Notes: generated by a model not told the origin, from the letters alone. Positions 28,460 to 38,179 are shown, numbered from the stretch's first letter. The stretch: DNA of 64,000 nucleotides from Desulfosalsimonas propionicica (GCF_013761005.1 NZ_JACDUS010000005.1:62001-126000), one strand, 5' to 3'. Numbers and translations: made by a program.

Positions 28460-30228
28460 ATTGCCGGCGCTTTTGGCGGCAGGGACAAATCCCGCTTTAC
28501 CGCCTCTTTGAGCAGGGCGTCGGCATCCGGGTCGTGCCACCAGTAGGTCAGCGCGCTCATCTCATCGCCGTATTTTGACAGCACCGTGGCCGGGGTGCCG
28601 AACTTGTGCCAGTACAAAAGCCGGGTGTAGTCGATGTTCCACAGCAGAACATAAGGATGGGCGGCAAATACGATCTGGTCGATCTGCCGGCAGATCCGGT
28701 GCCGTTTTTCAATGTCAAACTCGGTTTTCTGGGCCTTGATGAGCCGGTCCACCTCTGGATCTGAAAATCCGGTGATATTGGCGCTTCCCTGCCTGTGGGC
28801 TTCATCTGATGCCCACATCCCCTCTGGGTCCTTAAACATGGACGCACCCCAGGCGGCCCATGTCATCTGGAAATTAAATTCATCCATGTCCCTGGCCCAG
28901 GCGGCCCAGTCCTTTTTGTCAATAACCAGATCAATGCCCGCATCCTTTAAGTCCTCGGCGTAAATGGACAGAAATTTCCCGGATGCCGCATCCCGGGACA
29001 GAAACCGGATGGTCAGCTTCCGGCCCTGTTTTTGCCGCCACCCGGTTTCGGGGTTGACCTGCCAGCCGGCCTTGTCAAGCAGGCGGCGCGCCTGCTTTTG
29101 GTCGACTTTGATCAGCGGGTTCGGGCACGGGTTGGCATCGGAATAAAGATCCTCGTAATAGGAGCGGTGCAGAAAATACTGGCTGTACATCAGGGTCTGG
29201 TTCATTTTTTTCCGGTCCAGCAAAAGGGCCATGGCCTTTCGCACCCGGACATCGTCAAACGGCGGCTTGCGCATGTTCATGGCAAAGCCCTGGAAGCCCA
29301 CCGGCTTGTGGTTGTGGATCTTTTGCTTCAGGATGTGGTTGCGCAAAAAAGAATCCCCGGTTGTTTCCTGGATCCAGATCCTGGAGGTGTAGACCGGAAA
29401 CAGGTCAATTTTTCCATCTTTAAAGGCTTCAAAGGCATTTTGCCGCTCAGCGTAAAACCGGAATTTCAGAGTGCTGAAATTGTACTTTCCCTTATTTCGG
29501 GCAAAACCGGCCTGCCACCAGTTCTCTCTTTTCTCCATTTCCAAGGACATGCCTTCCCGGATCGGCCCGGGTCTGTAGGGACCTGAGACCACGGGAAAGG
29601 AAAAGTTGATCTTGTTGAAATCCTTTTCTGAAAAAGCGTGTTTGGGGAGAATGTTGAGCCCGCCCAGGGCCAGCAGGTTTTTCCAGTGGATCGATTTTGC
29701 GCTAAACCGAATGGTGCGCTTATCGACGATTTCTGGGGGCTTGAATCGCTCCAGGCTGACCTTGTGGGATCCGGTCATGTGGGCCGGGTCCATGATCGCC
29801 GCATAGGTCCAGGCCACATCCCCTGCGGTCACGGGCCGGCCGTCGCTCCAGCGCGCATCCGGGTCCAGGTGAAAAGTGAAGGTTTTTTTGTCTGCTGATA
29901 TTTCCCATTGTGCAGCAAGCCCGGGTTCATATTCCAGACCGGTGGAATGCAGGGACAAAAGGCTGTCATACATCAGGGAAAACAATTGAGAGGACAAGAC
30001 ATTGTTGTCCGTGTAATAGTTCATGCTTTTGGGGTACTGGCCCCCGAAAACGCAGATTTCCCCGCCCTGTCGGGCCCCCTGCGATGCCACGGGATCGGGC
30101 CGGTCCTGCCACCCGGGTTTTGGAAAGGTTTGCGCCGGGCACGGCGACGAGGCCAGGATCCAGAAAAGTGCCGCAGCAGCTGCCGCAAAAAACCGGAAAG
30201 TCAGCGCTTTGTTTCCCATTTGCCGCAT
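28411..30228 (-). CDS. Peptide ABC transporter substrate-binding protein (YejA-like)
   Basis: 605 residues with a Sec-type signal peptide (FFAAAAAALFWILASSPCPAQ). SBP_bac_5 features: YEPGLAAQWEISADKKTFTF, LDPDARWSDGRPVTAGDVAW, and AERQNAFEAFKDGKIDLFPV as in YejA proteins that bind peptides or microcin C-like compounds. The start codon overlaps the dapB stop (TAATG). No permease or ATPase genes are adjacent, so it is an orphan binding protein here. Stop lies inside the convergent alaS 3' end. Confidence 0.9.
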   Translation of the reverse strand: MRQMGNKALTFRFFAAAAAALFWILASSPCPAQTFPKPGWQDRPDPVASQGARQGGEICVFGGQYPKSMNYYTDNNVLSSQLFSLMYDSLLSLHSTGLEYEPGLAAQWEISADKKTFTFHLDPDARWSDGRPVTAGDVAWTYAAIMDPAHMTGSHKVSLERFKPPEIVDKRTIRFSAKSIHWKNLLALGGLNILPKHAFSEKDFNKINFSFPVVSGPYRPGPIREGMSLEMEKRENWWQAGFARNKGKYNFSTLKFRFYAERQNAFEAFKDGKIDLFPVYTSRIWIQETTGDSFLRNHILKQKIHNHKPVGFQGFAMNMRKPPFDDVRVRKAMALLLDRKKMNQTLMYSQYFLHRSYYEDLYSDANPCPNPLIKVDQKQARRLLDKAGWQVNPETGWRQKQGRKLTIRFLSRDAASGKFLSIYAEDLKDAGIDLVIDKKDWAAWARDMDEFNFQMTWAAWGASMFKDPEGMWASDEAHRQGSANITGFSDPEVDRLIKAQKTEFDIEKRHRICRQIDQIVFAAHPYVLLWNIDYTRLLYWHKFGTPATVLSKYGDEMSALTYWWHDPDADALLKEAVKRDLSLPPKAPAIYFDEVFSADAVSTSS

Positions 30229-31058
30229 TAGCCCTGCTTTAGCACGTCAATCATGGAAAATACCCCGCCCTTTTGACCCTGGTCGATTTTTCCGGCCAGA
30301 AACAAAACCGCGTCAAAGGTTCCCTGGGCATAAATGTCCCGGCCGTTGACATTGTGGGTAAACCGGAAGGTCACGGTCTTGTCCGGCGAAACCAGGGTGT
30401 AGGTGTGCCAGCCGTGGCCGGACAGGTATTGTTCGTCCACGCCCAGCCGGTCTTTCTGCTCTTGGGGGTCGCGGATCCGGATGATATCGCTTTGGGAAAA
30501 ATCTGCGCCCAGCTTGTTGAAATAATCCACCATGGCCTTGGCCGTGCCCGAGGTGTCGGCCTTGGCCTGCTGGTGGCTTTCCTCGATGGTCAGTTCATAT
30601 CCGGCAAACAGGTTGGGAAAGTTTTCGGCCGCATAGGCCATCATGGCCTGGAAACCCACGATTTGCTTGGCCATGTTCGGGGCGATCACCGCGCAGGTAT
30701 CCGAGTTTTCAACCGTGGCCACCAACTCCTGCCGGTCGCCGCCGGTGGTGCCCATGACAAAGGGAATCTGGTTTGCACAGTAAAATCGGGCGTTGTCATT
30801 GACCGCAGAGGGATGGGTGAAATCAATGGCAATCAAGTCCTTGTGGGCTTTTCTGATTTCGGCGATCGCCCCCTGGCGGTCTTTTGGAAGGATCAGCGCG
30901 ATGCTGCGGTCCTTGACCGCATGTGTGGTCGTCGTGATTTCAGCACCGGTCAAAGAGGCGTCAATGAGCTGAAACCGGCTGTCTTTGGCTGCCTTTTCCG
31001 CAAGCATGGCAGCCACGTTTCCGGGCAGGCCGTTTATCATAAGCGAAATGGGCTGCAT
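30228..31058 (-). CDS. dapB: 4-hydroxy-tetrahydrodipicolinate reductase, plant-type
   Basis: 276 residues. NAD(P)-binding start INGLPGNVAAMLAEKA, then AIDFTHPSAVNDN, GTTGGDRQEL and APNMAKQIVGFQ. The substrate motif reads EESHQQAKADTSGTAKAMVD, the form I associate with plant-type DapB rather than bacterial EaHHxxKxDAPSGTA. It reduces the dihydrodipicolinate precursor in lysine/diaminopimelate synthesis. No other dap gene is near. Upstream gap holds a strong hairpin. Confidence 0.9.
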   Translation of the reverse strand: MQPISLMINGLPGNVAAMLAEKAAKDSRFQLIDASLTGAEITTTTHAVKDRSIALILPKDRQGAIAEIRKAHKDLIAIDFTHPSAVNDNARFYCANQIPFVMGTTGGDRQELVATVENSDTCAVIAPNMAKQIVGFQAMMAYAAENFPNLFAGYELTIEESHQQAKADTSGTAKAMVDYFNKLGADFSQSDIIRIRDPQEQKDRLGVDEQYLSGHGWHTYTLVSPDKTVTFRFTHNVNGRDIYAQGTFDAVLFLAGKIDQGQKGGVFSMIDVLKQG

Positions 31059-31085
31059 ACAAAATTTCCTTTCAAAAATTGGTGA

Positions 31086-31111
31086 GCCTGTAAAAAGTCT
31101 TTTTTACAGGC
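31086..31111 (-). terminator. Strong hairpin between the MurU-AmgK gene and dapB
   Basis: GCCTGTAAAAA (31086-31096) and TTTTTACAGGC (31101-31111) form an 11-bp perfect stem with a 4-nt loop in the 142-bp gap. It reads as a possible bidirectional terminator or attenuator. Confidence 0.6.
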
Positions 31112-31200
31112 AGTGTTAAGTGATTAAGTGTTAGGTAAAATCAAGAAGTTATTTCTTTGTTAATTGACAATTATATCAGTTTTAGGACTTCCAGGGAAAT

Positions 31201-32925
31201 TCATTTTTCGTGCTGCCGCTGGTCCAGAAGCCGGCAGGCATGGGCCACAGTCTTTGCCAAAACGGGCAGGGCCGGGTCTGCGGTCCCGGCTGTCAGTCTT
31301 TCCAGGTTGGTCAGGGCCGGGGGCATGTAGCGGGCAAAACCGGTTTTGCCCTTTTCCCGGACCAGCCGGCCATAGGCGCCCAGTGCCTGGAGGTTTCTCG
31401 ATATGGCGCAGCAGCGGTACCCTTTTTGAAAGGTTTTTTCCCCGCGGCCGCCCCTGATGCCCAATTGGTGCATTGCATAATCCACAAGCCGGTCCTGGAG
31501 CTTCGGGGCAAGGGCCACATAGGGGTCTGTTATAAGCGATGCCAGGTCATATTCCAGAGGCCCGATGCGTGCCGCCTGAAAATCAATGAAAAAAAAGCCT
31601 TTTTGTGTGACCATGATGTTTCGGGACTGAAAATCCCGGTGCATGAACCCGAAGCAGCAGGATTCAAGAATCACATCCGCCAGGGCGCAGAACTCGGATT
31701 CAAGGGCCATTGTTTCAATTTCTGCCATTTCCAGATAATTTTGCAAAAAAGCGGACACAAAATAGCGCCCTTCTTTTTCCAGGATCATCTGCCGGTCATA
31801 GACTGCGCCCTGATACGCCCAGGCCGGGTCAAAGCCCTCAGATCCACGGCTGTGCATATCCACTAACCCGTCAATGATGTTTTTATAATATTTTTCAACA
31901 AGGTCGGTGCCGGATGCGTTTTCAACGGCTTGCTGCAGCAGGGTGTCTCCCAGGTCGGCCATAAATACCAGCCCGGAAAACCGGTCATTGGCGTGGATCT
32001 CGGGCACACAAACGCCCTTGTCAAAAAGATGGCGGCCAATGGCCACAAAGGCATCAAACTCCGTGACCGACTTGTTGGTATTGATTCCGTGGTCTGCCAC
32101 GATCAGGCTTTGGCCGCTAAACAAAATCCGCAGCCACTTTCGGTCCGAGCCGTCGCCGGCCAGGGCCCGGCAGCAAAGATCCTTTGGGCGGGGCTTTTGC
32201 CCAGTGCGGCGCTCAAAGATTTCCGGGGCTATGGTGTCGATGACCGCCTGCCGGAAGCAATGGGGCGTGCCCAGGTCCATCCAGTAATGTCCGGATGCAT
32301 GGTATGCCTCGATTCTCCGCCCGTCTGCGATCATGGCCGAAAACAGGTCAATGCTGCTGACCGTCTGTTTGGGCGCAATATACGAATAAATCACCGGATC
32401 GATTACCTGCAGGCCGGTAAATGCCATAAGGCTTTGATTTTGGCCGGCCGGGGGGGTAAAGGCGGCGATGCCGCCCTCCGGATCCACGGCCACCTTGTTG
32501 AAATCCGGGTGATCGTGCATCACCAGTGTGGCTGCCGGGCCCCTGGCGTTATGCTGGCCGAGCACCTCTGCAATGGCAATATCTGTTAAGATGTCGCTGT
32601 TGATCATCACAAAAGGCCGGTTGCCCAGCACGTCTGAGAAATTGCCGATGGCACCGCCAGTGCCCAGCAGGTGCGGCTCCCGGCGGCAGATCACCGGTAC
32701 CGGGTAATTTCGCGATGCGATATATCCGGTGATTTGATCAGGAAGATGAAAAACATTGACGGCAATGGTGCTGACCCCGGCATCGATCAGCCGGGAGATG
32801 ATGATGTCAATAACCGGCCGGCCGGCCACGGCAAACAGCGGCTTTGGCACCTTCCGGCTGTGGGGGCGCAGGCGCGTGCCCAGCCCTGCGGCAAGGATCA
32901 GTGCATTAAAAGCGTTATCCGGCAT
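31201..32925 (-). CDS. MurU-AmgK fusion: MurNAc-1-P uridylyltransferase plus sugar kinase
   Basis: 574 residues. The N-terminal about 230 residues are a nucleotidyltransferase (LILAAGLGTRLRPHSRKVPK, then PLFAVAGRPVIDI and VMINSDILTD). The C-terminal part is an aminoglycoside-phosphotransferase-like kinase (catalytic FMHRDFQSRNIM, metal FFIDFQAARIGP). In Pseudomonas, separate AmgK and MurU convert MurNAc to MurNAc-1-P and then UDP-MurNAc. Here both would be on one chain. Substrate is inferred from this pairing. ATG 32925 was preferred to TTG 32937. Confidence 0.85.
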   Translation of the reverse strand: MPDNAFNALILAAGLGTRLRPHSRKVPKPLFAVAGRPVIDIIISRLIDAGVSTIAVNVFHLPDQITGYIASRNYPVPVICRREPHLLGTGGAIGNFSDVLGNRPFVMINSDILTDIAIAEVLGQHNARGPAATLVMHDHPDFNKVAVDPEGGIAAFTPPAGQNQSLMAFTGLQVIDPVIYSYIAPKQTVSSIDLFSAMIADGRRIEAYHASGHYWMDLGTPHCFRQAVIDTIAPEIFERRTGQKPRPKDLCCRALAGDGSDRKWLRILFSGQSLIVADHGINTNKSVTEFDAFVAIGRHLFDKGVCVPEIHANDRFSGLVFMADLGDTLLQQAVENASGTDLVEKYYKNIIDGLVDMHSRGSEGFDPAWAYQGAVYDRQMILEKEGRYFVSAFLQNYLEMAEIETMALESEFCALADVILESCCFGFMHRDFQSRNIMVTQKGFFFIDFQAARIGPLEYDLASLITDPYVALAPKLQDRLVDYAMHQLGIRGGRGEKTFQKGYRCCAISRNLQALGAYGRLVREKGKTGFARYMPPALTNLERLTAGTADPALPVLAKTVAHACRLLDQRQHEK

Positions 32926-32942
32926 TTGAAAAACCAAAGATC

Positions 32943-35600
32943 CTAATTGGGAAGGCAGCGCCGGTAGAACTGGACTTTTTGCGTATAAAAGTCCAGCACT
33001 TCCTGATCTTCCTGATTTTCCGGGTTGTTTAAGCCCTGGCTGGTAAAAAAGGCCACTGCGTTTTTGTAATTGATTTTAAACAGGGCTTCCTTGCGCAGAA
33101 TTTCGTTTCTCTTGTACATGCGGCTGCCCAGGGCCTGAATTTTTTTGGTGTAATTTCTGCGTTCAAGAATCGGCCCCCGGGTATAGCGCATGTAGAAATT
33201 GAGCACCACCCAGTAGGATTCGAAATAGGCCGTGAGAAATCCCGCAAACAAATTGAGCTTGCGAAATCCTGCAGATGTCACGTTATAGGTCTCCGGCAGG
33301 GCCGGATGCGGGGTGAGAATGGCATCGTCGATAAACGCCTTGATATTTTTGCGCACCGAGACTTCCACTTCCTCTTCCGGGTCGAAAATAAATTCCAGGG
33401 AGAAGAAATCCTTTAAAAAATCGTAATGAGGATACAGGTCCTCTGCGGTGAACTGGAATGCGTCAAGGGCAAGAATGGAAAGTGCGGTAAAGGCCGCAGG
33501 CGCAAAAAAGATCACCCCGTTGTTTTTGTAATATTCCAGGTTCGGGCGCTTGTTTTCATGGATCTTGAAAATGGGATTCGGCGGTGTGCCGGCCGGGTTG
33601 GTGGATGCGGATCGTTCAATGTATTTGTTTGAGATAAAGGTGTCTAACACCGTGTCAAAGGCTCCCTGGTTGTCAATGTAAAGGGTGTCGGTGAGCTTGA
33701 CTCCCCGCATGGACAGGTACTTCATGTACGTTTCGGCATGTTCCAGCAGCTGGCGATAATAAATGCGCTTCTGGGAGCAATTGAGCAGGGTGGCGGCCAC
33801 CACCGCATGGGGGGTGATCACAGCCTGGCTGTTAATGGCGCTGATGATTTTTTCCCCGAATGTGTGCAGCTTCTGTCCCCGGGTCTCGCGGTCCAGCTTG
33901 AAAAACGGGGTGCTGCTTTGGGAAAAATGCTGTTTTAAGGAAAAGGGTTCATGAAAATTGATATAAATCTTGCCGTATTTTTTTTTGAGAAATTTTCTGG
34001 CCTTTACGATATTGATCAGGTTCTCCGGGCTTTTTTTGCCCCCTTCCATTTCGTGGATATAGGCCTTTTCCTCCAGGACCCGGTCATATCCGATAAAAAT
34101 GGGAACAAAGAGCATATCATCCCAGTTGTTTTTCATGTAGGCATCCACAAGCAGGGACAGAAAGCCGATTTTTGGCGGCAGCAGTTTACCGGTGCGGCTT
34201 CGGCCGCCCTCGATGAAAAATTCCATGTGAAAGCCTTCTGTGAGCAGCTTGTTGATATAAGCCGAAAAGATCTTTGGGTACAGAGGCTCGCCCTTAAATG
34301 TCCGCCTGAGAAAAAATGCCCCGCCGCCCCGGAACAAGGGCCCTATGGGCCAGAACGAAAGGTTCTTGCCTGCGGCAATATGCGGGCAGGGCAAATTGTT
34401 GTGGAAAAATACAAAAGAAAGAATCAGATAATCCAGATGGCTTTTGTGGCAGGGCACCAGCACCAGGGGCCCGGTTTTGGATGCCTGCCGGATCCGGTCC
34501 AGGCCTTCCTGGTCCACCACCATGCCGTCAAACATGGCCCGGAAAATCCAGCGCAGGCAGATGTCAAAGATCTTGATAATTTTGAGGTTGTAGTTGGCGG
34601 CAATTTCATCGAGAAAATCCGCTGCTTCTTTCTGGGCCTTGTAAATGGGAACTTTGTGTTCGGCCGCATATTCGGCAATGATTCGCTGGGTTTCCGGATG
34701 GGTCAGCACACCCTGCATGATTTCCGTTCGGGACTTGAGAACCGGACCGGTAATGGATTGGCGGTGCCGGTTGATTCTGTCGATGAGAAACCGGCGCAAA
34801 TAAATGGCCTGGCTTTTCTGATTGAGACTGGTGGCTTCCCGGGTCTGGAGAAAATCTTTGAGATTGACAATTTCAGCGCCTTCAATCCAGATTTTGCCGG
34901 GCCGCTTGAGCATCATCCAGAGCCTGCGCAGCCGTCCGGGTTTTTCCCGGGTGCCGAAAATGACATCCGTGAGGGTCAGCCAGGTGGTCTGCGGGTCCCG
35001 GTCATAGAGGATGAGTTGGGGAACCAGGTAAATTGGTGTGTCTATGGTTTTTTGGATCTCGATGAGGTAGTCCATGGGGTCGGTGCCGGATTTGGCAAGC
35101 TGCCGGTAACTTTGCTTTTCCTCAATCAGCGAAATCATTGCCGCATCCCCGGCCAGAAGACGGTTGCGGTAAAAGTGCTGCTGGTAAGGATCCGGCCAGG
35201 AAAAATGCTTCAACCAATAGCCGACGTTGAAAACAAAGCCGTCAAAGGTCCGTTTCAAAGGCTGCCAGAAATATGTGGAGTAATCAAAACCAAGAACCGG
35301 ATAGGGTAGACCTTCCTTGCGATACCTGCAGTGATAAAAAAAATACTCAAATTTGCTGCGGTACTTGTTGACATACACGACAATGCCGGATTGGCTGAGT
35401 TCCCTGACTGTCTGCCGGAGCTGGGCATCGATTTTCGGGCGGTTAAACAAAAGCACGCTGATCAACCGCGCCAGCAATCCCCTGCAGGCCGGCAGATAGC
35501 AGAAAAACGGGGCGATTTCGCTGTCTGCGGGATACTTGTCATCTTGCTGGGTTTTGTTATCTGCGGTTTTTCCCTGCAGCGGGTGTCGATTATAAGTCAT
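32943..35600 (-). CDS. plsB: Glycerol-3-phosphate 1-O-acyltransferase PlsB
   Basis: 885 residues from ATG 35600, with AAAGGCGGC upstream (frame open to 35663). Acyltransferase motifs: HKSHLDYLIL (HX4D), FFLRRTFKG, FIEGGRSRTGKLLPPKIG and VPIFIGYDRVLEE. PlsB acylates sn-glycerol-3-phosphate at the inner membrane, the first step of phospholipid synthesis. It ends 18 bp before the MurU-AmgK start, so they are probably cotranscribed. Confidence 0.95.
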   Translation of the reverse strand: MTYNRHPLQGKTADNKTQQDDKYPADSEIAPFFCYLPACRGLLARLISVLLFNRPKIDAQLRQTVRELSQSGIVVYVNKYRSKFEYFFYHCRYRKEGLPYPVLGFDYSTYFWQPLKRTFDGFVFNVGYWLKHFSWPDPYQQHFYRNRLLAGDAAMISLIEEKQSYRQLAKSGTDPMDYLIEIQKTIDTPIYLVPQLILYDRDPQTTWLTLTDVIFGTREKPGRLRRLWMMLKRPGKIWIEGAEIVNLKDFLQTREATSLNQKSQAIYLRRFLIDRINRHRQSITGPVLKSRTEIMQGVLTHPETQRIIAEYAAEHKVPIYKAQKEAADFLDEIAANYNLKIIKIFDICLRWIFRAMFDGMVVDQEGLDRIRQASKTGPLVLVPCHKSHLDYLILSFVFFHNNLPCPHIAAGKNLSFWPIGPLFRGGGAFFLRRTFKGEPLYPKIFSAYINKLLTEGFHMEFFIEGGRSRTGKLLPPKIGFLSLLVDAYMKNNWDDMLFVPIFIGYDRVLEEKAYIHEMEGGKKSPENLINIVKARKFLKKKYGKIYINFHEPFSLKQHFSQSSTPFFKLDRETRGQKLHTFGEKIISAINSQAVITPHAVVAATLLNCSQKRIYYRQLLEHAETYMKYLSMRGVKLTDTLYIDNQGAFDTVLDTFISNKYIERSASTNPAGTPPNPIFKIHENKRPNLEYYKNNGVIFFAPAAFTALSILALDAFQFTAEDLYPHYDFLKDFFSLEFIFDPEEEVEVSVRKNIKAFIDDAILTPHPALPETYNVTSAGFRKLNLFAGFLTAYFESYWVVLNFYMRYTRGPILERRNYTKKIQALGSRMYKRNEILRKEALFKINYKNAVAFFTSQGLNNPENQEDQEVLDFYTQKVQFYRRCLPN

Positions 35601-35878
35601 GGCTGCCGCCTTTTTGATAAAGAGTTTTTGTGGAACCATACCAAGTTGGTCCAGGCTTTTCAAGCGGCAAACCGATCCGGGGCTCCGGTGCGGATATCAT
35701 TGCTCCGGGCAGCCCCGGGATGTGGCATCAGCCCTAGGGTTTTTGCTTGCTTTACAACTTCGCCTGTGTTAGATGAAAATTTGTTATTCTCAAAAGTTAG
35801 GGAGGGGTGCCCCACCTGATCGAAACAATCCATATTGTGATCCGATCATCAATATTAAACAAAGGAGGATGTGGCGTT

Positions 35879-36166
35879 ATGAAAACTTTAATTGGCGGTG
35901 CAGTCGCAGCTGTAATCGGCGTAATCGGTCTGGCAATCTGGTTTGATGCATTTCTTCAGCTTCTGGCGGGTGCCATTCCGGTGATGCTGCTCCTCGGCGG
36001 TTGCCTGGCTTTGTATCTGGGCTTTGACGAGTTGAAAGATACCTGGCAAAAAGACACGGGCGTGGAGCCCGGCGGCTCTGGCCAGAGCGAAAGCGAAGCG
36101 GAAAAATACCGCAAGGAAAATGAAGAGCTTAAAAAGCAACTCGAAGAGTTAAAAGCGGAAAAATAA
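35879..36166 (+). CDS. Small membrane protein with C-terminal coiled coil
   Basis: 95 residues. Two hydrophobic segments (IGGAVAAVIGVIGLAIWF and LLAGAIPVMLLLGGCLALYL) are followed by a polar stretch and a coiled coil (EAEKYRKENEELKKQLEELK). AGGAGG at 35863-35868 supports ATG 35879. The function is unknown. It is divergent from plsB across a gap of about 278 bp and ends at a good terminator, so it looks monocistronic. Confidence 0.8.
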   Translation: MKTLIGGAVAAVIGVIGLAIWFDAFLQLLAGAIPVMLLLGGCLALYLGFDELKDTWQKDTGVEPGGSGQSESEAEKYRKENEELKKQLEELKAEK

Positions 36167-36209
36167 TAGCCCGCTTCTGTAACTGTCCAGGGCTGTTTCC
36201 GGTCCCAGG

Positions 36210-36246
36210 CCCCGCTGCGCCAGGCGTTTGCGGGGTTTTATTTTTT
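36210..36246 (+). terminator. Intrinsic terminator of the small membrane protein gene
   Basis: CCCCGC (36210-36215) pairs with GCGGGG (36230-36235), followed by TTTTATTTTTT. Confidence 0.85.
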
Positions 36247-36284
36247 AAACCACCGGCCGGGCGCTTTTCTTTTTTAGATACTGC

Positions 36285-36962
36285 TCAATTGCCTGCGTCT
36301 TTTTTGTCAATGGCAGATGTGGCCAGATGATCGGCCTGTTCATTGTCTGCAACTCCGCTGTGCCCGCGCACCTTGATGATTTTAAGGTCTGAAAATTGGC
36401 CTGCCAACTCCCTCAGCGCCCGAACCAACTCCGGATTCTGCCGCGCCTTCCAGTTTTTGACCAAAAGTCCATGCACATAACTGCTGTCAGTGTGGACCCG
36501 CACAGGCAGGTCCCTGCGCTTGAGTGCGGCAAGTGCGGTGCGCACCGCTTCGAGTTCGGCGATATTGTTGGTGGCATGGCCGATATATTGTGAGATTTCC
36601 CTTTTTTCTCCCTTATAGCGAAGCACCGCTCCGATGCCCGCCGGTCCCGGATTGCCGGAAGATGCTCCGTCGGTGTGGATTATAACGGCATTTTCGGGGT
36701 GGGCGGTGGTGTCTTCTTGTTCATCAAGGTTTGCTGGTTTTGGTTTTGTGCGCTTTTTGGCGGAGTTGGTTTGCTGGGGCCCATTTTCCAGTTCTGACAG
36801 ATGATCGGGATTGACCCGGTATTCATGGGGCTGGTCAAGCTGATACTTGATTCGGACCCGCTTTTTTTCAATGGCGGGTCGGCCCTGATCGTCTGTTTCC
36901 ACCCAGACCTTGTTTTTTTTAAAGCGCATGCGCCGCCAGCCGGGTACGGCATTTTTTGTCAT
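36285..36962 (-). CDS. rnhA: Ribonuclease HI with N-terminal extension
   Basis: 225 residues. The C-terminal about 140 residues are RNase HI with the four acidic residues in IIHTDGASSGNPGP, NNIAELEAVRTAL, VHTDSSYVHG and NEQADHLA, plus the His loop RGHSGVAD. The first about 85 residues form a basic extension with no recognised RNase H hybrid-binding signature. It degrades RNA in RNA-DNA hybrids. Adjacent to namZ on the same strand (41 bp). Confidence 0.92.
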   Translation of the reverse strand: MTKNAVPGWRRMRFKKNKVWVETDDQGRPAIEKKRVRIKYQLDQPHEYRVNPDHLSELENGPQQTNSAKKRTKPKPANLDEQEDTTAHPENAVIIHTDGASSGNPGPAGIGAVLRYKGEKREISQYIGHATNNIAELEAVRTALAALKRRDLPVRVHTDSSYVHGLLVKNWKARQNPELVRALRELAGQFSDLKIIKVRGHSGVADNEQADHLATSAIDKKDAGN

Positions 36963-37003
36963 GATAGTTCCTGCTTGAATATGGTGCGGTTTTTTGTTTT
37001 TCC

Positions 37004-38179
37004 CTATTCATAGAGCAGATACGGCCGTATCTGCTGCTGGTAGGCTTCTGTCTGCGGCTGCCAGTGTCTTGCCATTTCAGCGGCATCAACACCGGCTTCC
37101 AGTTGAACACGGATTTGTGCGTCACCGGTGATCAGGTCAAATGGCAGTTTTTCCCATTCATATTCATAAGGCGGCATTTTCCAGGCAAATTCATTGCCGA
37201 AAAGTTTCCGGACCGCACCGGTCAGGGCCAGACTGCTCTGGTAGGGCAGGTATTTTTGCCGGTCAGTGACGTGGATTTGAAATCCTTGGCAGGATCTTCC
37301 GGCCCATTTTCCCGAGGTGGGCTCAAACATCGCAGGCCGAAGCACTGCGCCTGAGAAAGGGTTTTCTCCCAGGGCGTTTTTCAGGGCATTGGTATCCATC
37401 CATGGGGCGCCAAAAAGTTCAAACGGCTGGGTCGTGCCGCGGCCCTCGGACACATTGGTTCCCTCCCACACCACCTGGCCGGGATAGACCATTGCCGATG
37501 CCGGCGTGGGCAGGTTGGGCGACGGCGGTATCCAGGCAAGACCCGTGTCTGCAAAATACATGTGCCGTTTCCACCCCTTCATGGCAATCACGCGCAGATC
37601 GCATCCAATATGACATTCCGCGTTAATCAGCCGCGCGTATTCGCCGATGGTCAGGCCGTGGCGCATGGGGATGGGGTAGCGACCCACAAACGACGCGTAA
37701 CCGGGCTCAAGGCAGTTTCCCTCCACCTGCAGCCCGCCGACAGGATTGGGCCGGTCCAGGATCACCACCGCCTTTTGCTGTCTTGCGGCCTCCTCCATGC
37801 AATAAGAAAGCGTGGTGAAAAAGGTGTAAACCCGGGTTCCGGCGTCCTGGAGGTCCACGATCAAAACGTCAATGCCGTCCATCATTTCGGCAGTGGGAAT
37901 GCGGGTGGCCCCGTAGAGGCTGTATACCGGGATTTTGAGTTCCTTGTCGAAAAAATCCGACGATTCCACCATATTGTCCTGCTTTTCCGCAAAAAATCCG
38001 TGCTGGGGGGAAAACAGAGCAGCGAGCCGTCCCGGAAAGAGCCGGGAAATAACATGGCGGGCATGGCGGAAACGGTCGTCCACGGAGGCCGGGTTGCACA
38101 GCAGGCCCAGGCGTTTTTCCGCCAGGCCCGAAGGCTGCATTCGGGTCAGGTGTTTGAGGCCCGTGATAACGGTCGTCAT
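37004..38179 (-). CDS. namZ: Exo-beta-N-acetylmuramidase NamZ-like (DUF1343)
   Basis: 391 residues from ATG 38179 (AAAGGA 9 nt upstream; the longer frame to 38314 has no support). Family features: GLLCNPASV, FSPQHGFFAEKQDN, LIVDLQDAGTRVYTFFTTLS, ILDRPNPVGG and WEGTNVSEGRGTTQPFE. NamZ releases MurNAc from non-reducing ends of peptidoglycan fragments. No signal peptide is visible, so it may act in the cytoplasm. It could feed the MurU-AmgK fusion about 4 kb away (inference). Confidence 0.88.
   Translation of the reverse strand: MTTVITGLKHLTRMQPSGLAEKRLGLLCNPASVDDRFRHARHVISRLFPGRLAALFSPQHGFFAEKQDNMVESSDFFDKELKIPVYSLYGATRIPTAEMMDGIDVLIVDLQDAGTRVYTFFTTLSYCMEEAARQQKAVVILDRPNPVGGLQVEGNCLEPGYASFVGRYPIPMRHGLTIGEYARLINAECHIGCDLRVIAMKGWKRHMYFADTGLAWIPPSPNLPTPASAMVYPGQVVWEGTNVSEGRGTTQPFELFGAPWMDTNALKNALGENPFSGAVLRPAMFEPTSGKWAGRSCQGFQIHVTDRQKYLPYQSSLALTGAVRKLFGNEFAWKMPPYEYEWEKLPFDLITGDAQIRVQLEAGVDAAEMARHWQPQTEAYQQQIRPYLLYE

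Noticed and set aside
33951-35309. 452-codon plus-strand ORF opposite plsB
   Set aside because: Lies wholly inside the well-supported PlsB gene, low-complexity composition, no family features.
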